A program made the translations under genes and the position numbers. 64,000 nt of DNA from JAMLHH01 sp964653095. Its GTDB lineage: Bacteria; Bacteroidota; Bacteroidia; Chitinophagales; JADIYW01. The stretch spans positions 15,379 to 79,378 of the forward strand of contig CAZZEH010000015.1 of assembly GCA_964653095.1 (NCBI GenBank). Direction: 5' to 3'. Shown piece by piece: positions 8,496 through 16,015 of this stretch (its first letter is position 1; every line of letters starts with the position of its first letter). Under the pieces are notes generated by a model. The model was not told the origin of the DNA. It was given only the letters and a program-made list of their open reading frames with translations, and did not search any database.

Positions 8496-9485
8496 ATGAT
8501 TGCAATTATACCCGTAGCCGGTGCCGGGACCCGACTCCGCCCTCATGCCTATACTCAGCATAAATCTCTTATTCCCATTGCCGGAAAACCTCTGATTGGA
8601 TATATAATTGATCAGCTGATGAATGCCGGAGTGGATGATTTTGTGTTTGTGATTGGATATCTTGGTGAAAAGATTAGAGAGTATATTGACTTTGCGTATA
8701 AAGACATCCGGAAGTCTTATGTGGTACAAACAATTAGAGAGGGTGTAGGACATGCTGTGTGGTTAGCCAATCAGGTGATTGAACAGGACAAAGAAGCTAT
8801 TGTGATGCTTGGCGATACTCTTATTGATATCGACATACGCAAGGTTATGGAATCTCCTCATTCTGTGTTGGGGGTCAAAAAAGTAGCAGATCCGAGATTA
8901 TTTGGAGTGGCAGAATTTGGGGAAGATAGTATCATTACAAGCCTGTCCGAGAAGCCCAAAATTCCCATGTCCAATATGGCTCTGGTCGGATTGTATATGG
9001 TAAAAAGCTATAAAAAACTGTATCAGGCTCTTGGATATAACATTCAAAATGACATTCGCACGCATAATGAGTTTTTCTTAACGGATGGGTTGCAGCGTAT
9101 GATTGAACTTGGGGAAGTATTTAGAGCCGAAAAAATTGAAAACTGGTATGATTGTGGTCAAAAGGAGGTGTTACTGGCAACGAATAAAATGTTATTGAAA
9201 AAATCTGCCGGTAAAATTAAACCGCACAATCATAAAAACTCTGTCATTATAGAGCCGGTATTTATTGGGGAGAACGTATCCATCAAAGATTGTGTGATAG
9301 GACCAAATGTCACGATAGGAAATCAGGCTGTATTAGAATATGCTATCTTAAGAGATTGTATTGTTGGGAATCACACACACATCAGGGATGTAGCCTTACA
9401 TCATTCTTTGATAGGAGGAGATTCTAAAATTTATGGAACCAAACACAGTTTAAGTGTAACGGACAATACTGAATTGGAACTGTAA
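8496..9485 (+). CDS. Sugar-1-phosphate nucleotidyltransferase with left-handed beta-helix tail
   Basis: 329 residues. The N-terminal nucleotidyltransferase domain (1-240) carries the signature GAGTRLRPHAYTQHKSLIPI and AGKP. It then has HAVWLA, LGDTLIDID (metal-binding) and SEKPKIP. A C-terminal hexapeptide-repeat portion (about 245-320: IEPVFIGENVSIKDCVIGPNVTIG in two blocks) forms a left-handed beta helix. The family makes NDP-sugars (dTDP-, UDP- or GDP-) from sugar-1-phosphate. Specificity is uncertain; the layout resembles glucose-1-phosphate thymidylyltransferase-like bifunctional enzymes without an acetyltransferase activity. Followed by a long hairpin terminator. Confidence 0.9.
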   Translation: MIAIIPVAGAGTRLRPHAYTQHKSLIPIAGKPLIGYIIDQLMNAGVDDFVFVIGYLGEKIREYIDFAYKDIRKSYVVQTIREGVGHAVWLANQVIEQDKEAIVMLGDTLIDIDIRKVMESPHSVLGVKKVADPRLFGVAEFGEDSIITSLSEKPKIPMSNMALVGLYMVKSYKKLYQALGYNIQNDIRTHNEFFLTDGLQRMIELGEVFRAEKIENWYDCGQKEVLLATNKMLLKKSAGKIKPHNHKNSVIIEPVFIGENVSIKDCVIGPNVTIGNQAVLEYAILRDCIVGNHTHIRDVALHHSLIGGDSKIYGTKHSLSVTDNTELEL

Positions 9486-9487
9486 TT

Positions 9488-9533
9488 TTAAACAGCTTTT
9501 TTCCAGTTTTATTCATGGACAAAAGCTGTTTAA
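9488..9533. terminator. Long hairpin between convergent genes
   Basis: TTAAACAGCTTTT (9488-9500) is perfectly complementary to AAAAGCTGTTTAA (9521-9533), a 13-bp stem with a 20-base loop. It contains T-runs on both strands and lies between two convergent stop codons, so it is likely a bidirectional terminator. Confidence 0.65.
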
Positions 9534-9542
9534 GTCTGCATT

Positions 9543-9800
9543 TTATACACCCAAAAGTCTGTCCACCAGTTCTATATACATTTCCATGGCCTGGTCAGAA
9601 GAAGTGCCTGCAAGGTCTTTCCATGTTTTCCATTTGAACTGTTCTTTAATGTCAAACATCCCCGGCTTTTTAGTATTGTTATCCCCTTCTTTTGCCTGTT
9701 TGAAAAGAGCATACAATTGGAGTAAGTCTTCATTGGATGGTCTGGTCGTGAGGGTTTTAACTCTGACCTGAGCGTCTTCAAATTTTTCTTCAAGTGTCAT
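9543..9800 (-). CDS. Acyl-CoA-binding protein
   Basis: 85 residues, the full length of a single ACBP domain. It has the ligand-binding signature: LYALFKQAKEGDNN, then KPGMFDIKEQFKWKTWKDL, and AMEMYIELVDRL at the end. The family binds long-chain acyl-CoA esters in the cytoplasm, buffering and carrying them to lipid enzymes. In bacteria it is patchily distributed but common in Bacteroidota. It has its own transcription unit, divergent from the next gene by 38 bp. Confidence 0.93.
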   Translation of the reverse strand: MTLEEKFEDAQVRVKTLTTRPSNEDLLQLYALFKQAKEGDNNTKKPGMFDIKEQFKWKTWKDLAGTSSDQAMEMYIELVDRLLGV

Positions 9801-9838
9801 AAAGTGATTTTTAATAGTTTTAACATTAAATTTGACCT

Positions 9839-11428
9839 ATGAAGATAAGAAACTTGTCCCTATTCCTGCTAATATCTCTATCGCTAAGTTTTTTTTATTT
9901 CTATATCACTCCGGGATATTTACATCCGGCCGAAGATGCTGCCATTCTTTTCAACTATGCTCAAAACTTCCGCGAAACAGGCGTGATAAGCTATTTCCCG
10001 GGAGGACCCAGAGTGGACGGAAGTACGGATTTTTTGTTTATGCTGTTAGTGTCTCTCGTGATGCACATGACTTCTGATGCATATCTGGCAGCTATGCTTG
10101 TTTCTGCTTTTTCTTCTGTCATATTGGTATTGTCCGTTTTTAAGCTTTTAGATACGAAATTTCTGTCCCTTCAGTATTTGACTCTTTTTCTGATTTATTT
10201 TTCCCAGCAAATTTGGGCTGCAGTATTAGGTTACGGCACATTCTTTTATGCCATGACTATTGGTTTGGTCGCATTAGCTTTTTGGAAAAGGAACCTCAGG
10301 TTTCTTTTAATTGCTTCCGTTTTTGCGGTGATAAGTCGACCGGATGCGCTGATTACTGTTTTGCCGATGATAGCTTATAGGCTTTATACACTTTGGGATG
10401 AGGACCGAGAATTCAGATTCCATGCAGTGTTGATGTATTTTGTCCTGCCTTTGATGGTGTATGGATTATTCCGACAGTTGTATTTTGGAAAAATTTTGCC
10501 ACTGTCTTTTGATATTACTACCGAAAATCAGCATAAGGTCTTTGGTCTGTTCCTTGTCAATTCTTTCCATCATGTGAAGTCCTATATACTTTACTTCGTG
10601 TATCCCGGGATATTGGGTATTCTTCTTTATATAATCAAAGAGAAATTTAAAATCAGGAAAGAGTATTATGTACTGTTGTTTTCTATGGTAGTGTTTCCTC
10701 TGATAGCTTATATAATGGTACGCGAAAATCTGGATTTCTCAAGAAGATATTTCATTGTTCCTTATTTGGGAATTGTCCTGACTCTAGCACTGTTTATTCG
10801 AAATTACAAAAGTATTATAGCGAGTGTATTTTTAGTATTTCTTTTATTAAAAGTTGGACACACATCTATAAATCAGGGTGTTCAGAGCTTGAATCATTAT
10901 TACACGAACGTATATGATTTTGCAGAAGAGCTTTCGGAGTATCCTGAGTTGATTCTTGCTACTTCAGAGGCCGGAATCATTACCTGGAAAGGCAGGCTGA
11001 GAACAATGGATTTGTGGGGATTAAATACAGCTGAGTTTACGAATAAGCTGGTTTCTCCCGAAGATATCCGGAGATGGAATCCCGATTTGATTTTTCTGCA
11101 TGCGGCACAAGTAGATTATGTATATCTACAGGAAAGTGAGATGGACACCCAAAAGACTTGGCTGAATATGACTCACCGGGTAGTGCATACGATGTATGAG
11201 GATGACTATCTGACCTATCTTTTCCCTTATGACTCGAGATTATATAAAGAAGAAGTTTCTGATAATGTAGGTTTGTTTAAATCTTTTTTGAAGTTTCTTT
11301 CTGAGAGTAACCCAAAGATAAGCAGGAGAAAAGATTTAATAGCGATTCATCCCGAATCTGCCCGAAAGGCCGAGCTTATACAGTTAATTGAAAAATATGG
11401 AGGAGAACGTCTGATAATTAGACCTTAA
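9839..11428 (+). CDS. Polytopic membrane protein, GT-C glycosyltransferase-like
   Basis: 529 residues with an N-terminal signal-anchor (LSLFLLISLSLSFFYFYI) and about ten further hydrophobic segments through residue 340, then a soluble C-terminal domain of about 190 residues. An acidic pair lies in the first periplasmic loop (HPAEDAAILFNYAQNF), the position of the catalytic Asp/Glu in lipid-linked-sugar GT-C enzymes, and a second acidic site occurs in GPRVDGSTDFLF. The overall plan suggests transfer of a sugar from a polyprenyl donor at the periplasmic face. I do not recognise a specific family, and the function is inferred from topology only. Confidence 0.6.
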   Translation: MKIRNLSLFLLISLSLSFFYFYITPGYLHPAEDAAILFNYAQNFRETGVISYFPGGPRVDGSTDFLFMLLVSLVMHMTSDAYLAAMLVSAFSSVILVLSVFKLLDTKFLSLQYLTLFLIYFSQQIWAAVLGYGTFFYAMTIGLVALAFWKRNLRFLLIASVFAVISRPDALITVLPMIAYRLYTLWDEDREFRFHAVLMYFVLPLMVYGLFRQLYFGKILPLSFDITTENQHKVFGLFLVNSFHHVKSYILYFVYPGILGILLYIIKEKFKIRKEYYVLLFSMVVFPLIAYIMVRENLDFSRRYFIVPYLGIVLTLALFIRNYKSIIASVFLVFLLLKVGHTSINQGVQSLNHYYTNVYDFAEELSEYPELILATSEAGIITWKGRLRTMDLWGLNTAEFTNKLVSPEDIRRWNPDLIFLHAAQVDYVYLQESEMDTQKTWLNMTHRVVHTMYEDDYLTYLFPYDSRLYKEEVSDNVGLFKSFLKFLSESNPKISRRKDLIAIHPESARKAELIQLIEKYGGERLIIRP

Positions 11429-11486
11429 ATTTCTTTTGGATTTGGTATTATAAAAAAATCACTATCTTGTTGTAAAGCAGTTTATA

Positions 11487-12059
11487 ATGCGGCGTTTGTC
11501 AGATCAGGAACTTATAAATGCTTATTTGGATAAACAGGATAATGACTATGTAGGCGTTCTGTACAAAAGGTATATGGGGCTGGTTTACGGGGTGTGCTAT
11601 AAATATTTGAACAGTCATCAGGATGCAGAAGATGCGGCGGTCGAAATTTTTCTTCTAATCATGGAAAAATTGAAAACGAACAAAATCACATATTTTAAGT
11701 CCTGGCTGTATATTGTCAGCAAGAACTATCTCATTAGTATTATCAGAAAGAAAAAAGGGAATCGCACAGATTTTTTTGAAGAAATTCAGGAAGAATTTAT
11801 GGAAAGCCCGGATGATTTTCGTCTCAATATTGAAGAGCTGAAGAAAACAGAAAATTCTGAAAGCTTGCTAAAATTAGGTCTGGAAAGTTTGAAAGAAGCT
11901 CAACAGGTATGTCTCGAGCAGTTTTATCTCCAAAGCAAAAGTTACGTTCAGGTCGCAGAAGTTACAGGTTTTGATGTCAGACAGGTGAAAAGTCATATCC
12001 AGAACGGTAAAAGAAACTTAAAAGCTTTTCTTGAATCAAAAGGTTACGGTCATGAATGA
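11487..12059 (+). CDS. RNA polymerase sigma factor, sigma-70/ECF type
   Basis: 190 residues with region 2 (about 10-80: DYVGVLYKRYMGLVYGVCYKYL, then DAEDAAVEIFLLIMEKL) and region 4 (about 130-185, helix-turn-helix in SYVQVAEVTGFDVRQVKSHI). No region 1.1 or 3 is seen, which fits an ECF factor that directs RNA polymerase to a small regulon. The last 8 bases overlap the next gene (ATGAATGA), so the two are translationally coupled. The partner is a membrane-spanning TPR protein that may act as its anti-sigma factor. A TTTG...TATCTTG promoter-like pair lies just upstream. Confidence 0.93.
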   Translation: MRRLSDQELINAYLDKQDNDYVGVLYKRYMGLVYGVCYKYLNSHQDAEDAAVEIFLLIMEKLKTNKITYFKSWLYIVSKNYLISIIRKKKGNRTDFFEEIQEEFMESPDDFRLNIEELKKTENSESLLKLGLESLKEAQQVCLEQFYLQSKSYVQVAEVTGFDVRQVKSHIQNGKRNLKAFLESKGYGHE

Positions 12060-12795
12060 GAACCAGCATAATGAGATAAAAAGGAAAGTTTTCTCACAAA
12101 GTCAAAAATCAGATTTTGAGCAGGAAGCGGCAGACGGGTGGAAAGAAATTGGCGAAGACCGATGGGATTCTGTCATGCAAAATCTTAGTGAAAAGATAGA
12201 TCAGACTTTAGAAAAGCAAAATGAAGTTCGGGTAGAGTCTCCGATAGTCCCAATTGAAAAAAATCGCTGGCGTACATTTAGCGTTGCCGCGGCGGTATTG
12301 GTTTTGGTGGCTCTGGGCGTCAGTCTTACTCTGATGTGGACTCAAAAAGAAACGGGAGAAGATTTGTTTTTGGCGTATTATAAACCTTTAGAGAGTCCCG
12401 AAGATACCTACAGAGGAGATGAAGGGCGTGAAGATGCGGAGAGTCTGAGCAGACAGGCATCTGATGCGTATGAAGATTTGGATTATAAAAGAGCCATTGC
12501 TTTTTATTCTGAATTACATAAAGAGTTTCCTGAAAGCTCTAAGTACGTTTTGTTTTTGGGCCTTTCATATATCAATGATGGAAATTTTGACGATGCAATA
12601 GTGCTTTTCAACAGCCATCAGGTCGCAGGAGAATCTTATGACGAAGATATAGAGTGGTATCTTGCTTTAGCACATCTGAAAAAAGGTGAAATTCAGACAT
12701 CCAAGATTCTTCTGAGCGGTATAGCTGAGGACTCGGAAAATTATTATTCTCAAACTGCAACCGAGTTGGTACAGAGAATTTCCAAAATCAAATAG
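12052..12795 (+). CDS. Membrane-anchored TPR protein, candidate anti-sigma partner
   Basis: The start at 12052 overlaps the end of the sigma gene; an in-frame Met seven codons earlier lies inside that gene. About 247 residues: an N-terminal cytoplasmic, charged region with an amphipathic helix (EDRWDSVMQNLSEKI), one transmembrane helix (SVAAAVLVLVALGVSLTLMW), then a periplasmic part with TPR-like helices from about residue 130. The topology is that of anti-sigma factors, but a zinc-binding ZAS motif is not apparent. TPR-bearing partners of ECF sigma factors are known from Bacteroidota and related groups. The role is inferred from coupling, not shown. Confidence 0.7.
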   Translation: MNENQHNEIKRKVFSQSQKSDFEQEAADGWKEIGEDRWDSVMQNLSEKIDQTLEKQNEVRVESPIVPIEKNRWRTFSVAAAVLVLVALGVSLTLMWTQKETGEDLFLAYYKPLESPEDTYRGDEGREDAESLSRQASDAYEDLDYKRAIAFYSELHKEFPESSKYVLFLGLSYINDGNFDDAIVLFNSHQVAGESYDEDIEWYLALAHLKKGEIQTSKILLSGIAEDSENYYSQTATELVQRISKIK

Positions 12796-13450
12796 TCTGA
12801 TTTTTCAGACTACCCCAAACTATGAGAAATTGTGCGGTTGCATAAGTACTCATTACAATAAGTCTGTCATTCGGAATAATATCTATGAATTTATTATAGG
12901 CTATAATTAAATCACTGAAGATAAAAAGCAAGCTCCCTGTGATAACCGCCAACCAGGATATTAGGCTGACTGCATACTTGCGATTAAAAGCAAATACACT
13001 CATCAGACAGATTACAAATCCGTACAGATAAATTGGGAAAGCGGGCGATGGAGCAGTCTTGCCGGAAAATAAGGTGATAAGATAAATCCAAAATGCAACA
13101 AAAGGCACTATCAGAAAGGGTTTTTCCATCACAAAATGTGTGTGCCGGGATAAACTGACTTCCGAGGAGAAGAGAGTTATGTAAAAAATATGCCCGATTA
13201 AAAATGCGGATAATCCTGCGGCAAAGTACCCGGTACCGTTAAACATCAGAAAAATATCTCCTAACCATCCAAAAAACACGCCTGCAGCCAACAGCTTGGA
13301 AAGTTTAGAAGAAAACCTCGTACGGAAGAATATTGCAGCCATCAAAACAGGCATCAATAGAGGTTTGGAACTCATCATCCAGGAAGTCTCTGAGCTTGTA
13401 ATGGCAAACAGATGAAAAATTAAAATTCCGAAATAAATCAGCCAGAGCAT
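12788..13450 (-). CDS. Lysoplasmalogenase, YhhN/TMEM86 family
   Basis: 220 residues, about eight transmembrane helices. The family motifs are present: SSKPLLMPVLM, GWLGDIFLMF (the conserved Gly-Asp), SAFLIGHIFYI, and a second LLFIFSDLIIAYNKF, with TYATAQFLI near the end. Known members hydrolyse the vinyl-ether bond of lysoplasmalogens to an aldehyde and glycerophospho-base. Its 3' end overlaps the convergent TPR gene by 8 bp. Substrate in this organism is not evident. Confidence 0.85.
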   Translation of the reverse strand: MLWLIYFGILIFHLFAITSSETSWMMSSKPLLMPVLMAAIFFRTRFSSKLSKLLAAGVFFGWLGDIFLMFNGTGYFAAGLSAFLIGHIFYITLFSSEVSLSRHTHFVMEKPFLIVPFVAFWIYLITLFSGKTAPSPAFPIYLYGFVICLMSVFAFNRKYAVSLISWLAVITGSLLFIFSDLIIAYNKFIDIIPNDRLIVMSTYATAQFLIVWGSLKNQTI

Positions 13451-13598
13451 TTAAAATAAATTGAACAATTAAGGAAGTGAAAATAAAGATATATTGTCCG
13501 AATTAAAAGAATAATCAAGTCTTTATCTCAAACAGTGCGAGAAGATATTCTTTAAATTATTCTTACTTTCACACGCAGAGAGGATAAAGAGGACATTC

Positions 13599-14402
13599 AT
13601 GATGAAAATACTTATTGTCGGCGGAGGTAATATGGGCAGTATGCTTGCGGAAAGAATTTTACAGGCTGAACTTACGACACCGGAACAATTGATAGTGCTT
13701 GAGAAAGATAAAAAGCGCGCGGAACAATTGAGAAAAAGTGGTTTTGTGAAGGTGTTTTCCGAGGCGAGCCCCAAATTCAAGGCTTCTGATTTAATCATTT
13801 TTGCAGTAAAACCACAGGACACGTCTAAAGTTTTTTCTGAAATAAAGCCTTTGATTGCTGATAATACTATAGTGGTGTCTATTATGGCAGGGGTAAAGAT
13901 TTCTGATTTATCTGAAGAATTGGACACCGGGAAAGTAGTTCGGGCGATGCCTAATCTTCCCTGCAAGTCGGGCAAGGGTTTGATAGGTTATTTGTCAATC
14001 GGTCTGAATGAAGGAGAGCAGGAAACTATTCATACGCTTTTGTCATCTACCGGAATTGCTCTTGAAGTGAAGAATGAAAATAAAATAGATGCGGTGACGG
14101 CGATATCGGGAAGCGGTCCGGCGTATGTGTTTTATTTTATGGATGCAATGATTCAGGCAGCTTTACAATTAGGATTTAATGAAAAAGAGGCTGTAGAAAT
14201 GGTTACACAAACTTTTGAAGGCAGCTTGTCTTTGTTTAAGGAAAATAACCTGAGTGTGAGAGAGTGGATCAACAGGGTAGCATCAAAAGGCGGAACTACC
14301 GAAGCGGCCTTGTCTGTCTTTGACCAGTTTGATATAAAAAACAACATAGGGAAGGGGATTCTAAAGGCAGAATCCAGATCGAAAGAGCTGAGTCAAAAGT
14401 AA
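13599..14402 (+). CDS. proC: Pyrroline-5-carboxylate reductase
   Basis: Reduces 1-pyrroline-5-carboxylate to L-proline with NAD(P)H, the last step of proline synthesis. 267 residues. Seen: the Rossmann start KILIVGGGNMGSMLAERIL, the FAVKPQD loop, VRAMPNLPCKSGKG, and the family signature near the C-terminus (AISGSGPAYVFYFMDAM, then VASKGGTTEAALSVF). The initiating Met may be either of the first two. Gap of 263 bp to metY contains a separate promoter and attenuator, so the two are not one unit. Confidence 0.97.
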   Translation: MMKILIVGGGNMGSMLAERILQAELTTPEQLIVLEKDKKRAEQLRKSGFVKVFSEASPKFKASDLIIFAVKPQDTSKVFSEIKPLIADNTIVVSIMAGVKISDLSEELDTGKVVRAMPNLPCKSGKGLIGYLSIGLNEGEQETIHTLLSSTGIALEVKNENKIDAVTAISGSGPAYVFYFMDAMIQAALQLGFNEKEAVEMVTQTFEGSLSLFKENNLSVREWINRVASKGGTTEAALSVFDQFDIKNNIGKGILKAESRSKELSQK

Positions 14403-14438
14403 AAATTGCAGAGAATAAATAATTTTTTTCAAAAAAGG

Positions 14439-14471
14439 TTTGGAAATAAGAAACTCATTTCTCTATATTTG
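14439..14471 (+). promoter_or_regulatory. metY leader promoter
   Basis: TTTG at 14439-14442 and TATATTTG at 14464-14471, separated by 21 bp, match the Bacteroidota -33/-7 consensus (TTTG, TAnnTTTG). The predicted transcript starts a few bases later, shortly before the leader peptide start codon at 14498. Confidence 0.7.
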
Positions 14472-14497
14472 TTGCCGTGAGAATTAATAACATAACA

Positions 14498-14554
14498 ATG
14501 GGTTTTTGCTGTATGATGATGCACAGGATGTGTAGGAGAAACCTTATTGTATAA
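14498..14554 (+). CDS. Met/Cys-rich leader peptide of the metY-metX attenuator
   Basis: An 18-codon frame reads MGFCCMMMHRMCRRNLIV and stops at TAA (14552-14554). It has five Met codons (including three in a row at 14513-14521) and three Cys codons, extreme for its length. It sits 27 bases after a consensus promoter and 31 bases before an intrinsic terminator that precedes the sulfhydrylase gene. Ribosome stalling at Met or Cys codons would report low methionyl- or cysteinyl-tRNA, the exact shortage that MetY/MetX relieve. The Arg-Asn-Leu codons at the end (14534-14545) can pair with the left arm of the terminator (see next entry). The mechanism is inferred by analogy with his/trp-type attenuation. 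Confidence 0.85.
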   Translation: MGFCCMMMHRMCRRNLIV

Positions 14555-14585
14555 AGTAAAGGAATAATCAAAAATAAAATACAAG

Positions 14586-14616
14586 GGCTTCTCAAAAATG
14601 AGAAGCCTTTTTTTTT
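14586..14616 (+). terminator. Attenuator terminator before metY
   Basis: GGCTTCTCA (14586-14594) pairs with TGAGAAGCC (14599-14607), 9 bp with a 4-base loop, followed by nine T (14608-14616). An alternative pairing exists: GAGAA (14536-14540) and CCTT (14542-14545) in the leader can pair with TTCTC (14589-14593) and AAGG (14583-14586), with a 1x2 internal loop. This would disrupt the terminator when that leader segment is not covered by a ribosome. Confidence 0.9.
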
Positions 14617-14665
14617 ACATGAATGAATAAATTTTTCATCAAAACTTTTTAAAAACAACAAAATT

Positions 14666-15961
14666 ATGAGTCAAAAATTTGAAACCCTTCAGGTCCATGC
14701 CGGACAGGAACCGGACCCGACAACTGGCAGTAGAGCAGTGCCTATCTACCAGACCACATCGTTTAATTTTAACAGTGCCGAGCATGCCGCAAATCTTTTT
14801 GCACTGAAAGAATTCGGAAACATCTACACCCGTATCATGAACCCAACTACGGATGTATTAGAAAAAAGAATCGCCGCATTGGAAGGCGGTGTGGCCGCTT
14901 TGGGTACGTCATCAGGTATGTCAGCTCAGTTTTTGGCTTTGTCCAATATTTTAGAGGCAGGTGAAAACTTTGTGACAACTTCCTTTTTGTATGGTGGTAC
15001 ACATAATCAATTTAATATCTCTCTCAGAAGATTAGGTATAGATGCACGTTTTGCAGATGGCGATGATGTAGATTCTTTTGAAAGATTAATCGACGACAAA
15101 ACCAAAGCTATTTACTTAGAGGCACTGGGAAATCCAAGAGGAAATATTCCTGATTGGGACAGATTCGAAGCATTGGCAAAAAAATATGACTTGCCTTTAA
15201 TTGTGGACAATACATTTGGTGCAGCAGGATATACCTTCAGACCTTTTGATCACGGAGCCAATGTGGTCGTGGCAGCAACTACCAAGTGGATAAATGGTCA
15301 CGGCAACAGCATAGGAGGTGTTATTGTGGATGGCGGTAACTACAATTGGGGTAACGGTAAGTTCCCTCAGTTTACAGAGCCATCGCCTGAGTACCACGGA
15401 CTAAATTTCTGGAATGTATTTGGAGCGGACGGACCTTTTGGCAATATCGCATTTATTATCCGTGCCCGTACAGTAGGATTAAGAGATTACGGTAATGCAC
15501 CGAGTCCTTACAACTCTTTCTTAAACTTAACCGGTTTGGAAACCCTGTCACTGAGAATTGACAGACACAACGAAAATACGATTGCTCTCGCCAACTGGCT
15601 AAATGAACATTCGAAGATTGAAAAGGTAAGTTATACCGGTCTTCCTGACAGCCCGTATCACGAATTGGCTAAAAAGTACCTTAGAAAAGGTCATTACGGT
15701 TACGTATTCAACTTTGAAATCAAGGGCGGATATGATGCAGCAGTAAAATTTATTGATAATCTCAAGATGATTAGCAATTTAGCCAACGTGGGGGATGCCA
15801 AAACTTTGGTAATTCACGCTGCTTCAACTACACATGAGCAGCTAAATGCTGAAGAGCAGCTGGCAGCAGGTGTACTTCCGGGTCAGGTTCGTATTTCAGT
15901 AGGTATTGAACATATAGACGATATCAAGGCAGATATTGACCAGGCTCTGGCAGCGATATAA
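14666..15961 (+). CDS. metY: O-acetylhomoserine sulfhydrylase (aminocarboxypropyltransferase)
   Basis: PLP enzyme of the Cys/Met metabolism family that makes homocysteine from O-acetylhomoserine and sulfide (direct sulfhydrylation). 431 residues, the longer length typical of MetY rather than MetB (about 380). Seen: FETLQVHAGQEPDP start, YTRIMNPTTDVLEKRIAALE, the PLP lysine in VVVAATTKWINGHGNS, and the C-terminal VRISVGIEHIDDI. It lies downstream of a Met/Cys leader attenuator and 54 bp upstream of metX, which supplies its substrate. A GC-rich hairpin lies between the two genes. Confidence 0.96.
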   Translation: MSQKFETLQVHAGQEPDPTTGSRAVPIYQTTSFNFNSAEHAANLFALKEFGNIYTRIMNPTTDVLEKRIAALEGGVAALGTSSGMSAQFLALSNILEAGENFVTTSFLYGGTHNQFNISLRRLGIDARFADGDDVDSFERLIDDKTKAIYLEALGNPRGNIPDWDRFEALAKKYDLPLIVDNTFGAAGYTFRPFDHGANVVVAATTKWINGHGNSIGGVIVDGGNYNWGNGKFPQFTEPSPEYHGLNFWNVFGADGPFGNIAFIIRARTVGLRDYGNAPSPYNSFLNLTGLETLSLRIDRHNENTIALANWLNEHSKIEKVSYTGLPDSPYHELAKKYLRKGHYGYVFNFEIKGGYDAAVKFIDNLKMISNLANVGDAKTLVIHAASTTHEQLNAEEQLAAGVLPGQVRISVGIEHIDDIKADIDQALAAI

Positions 15962-15973
15962 TAAAAACACGGT

Positions 15974-15999
15974 AAGAGCGGGGAAATATTCCCGCTCTT
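15974..15999 (+). terminator. Hairpin in the metY-metX intercistronic gap
   Basis: AAGAGCGGG (15974-15982) and CCCGCTCTT (15991-15999) form a perfect 9-bp stem with an 8-base loop. The following bases (ATTACTTTT) are a weak T-tract. It could partially terminate transcription or stabilise the metY message relative to metX. Confidence 0.6.
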
Positions 16000-16015
16000 A
16001 TTACTTTTGCAGACG

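Noticed and set aside
9832..10077. Alternative frame at the start of the GT-C-like gene
   Set aside because: The long frame starting at 9839 has a signal-anchor and membrane helices; the other does not.
14439..14665. SAM riboswitch before metY
   Set aside because: No SAM-I, SAM-II or related conserved core is seen; the leader frame and terminator explain the region better.
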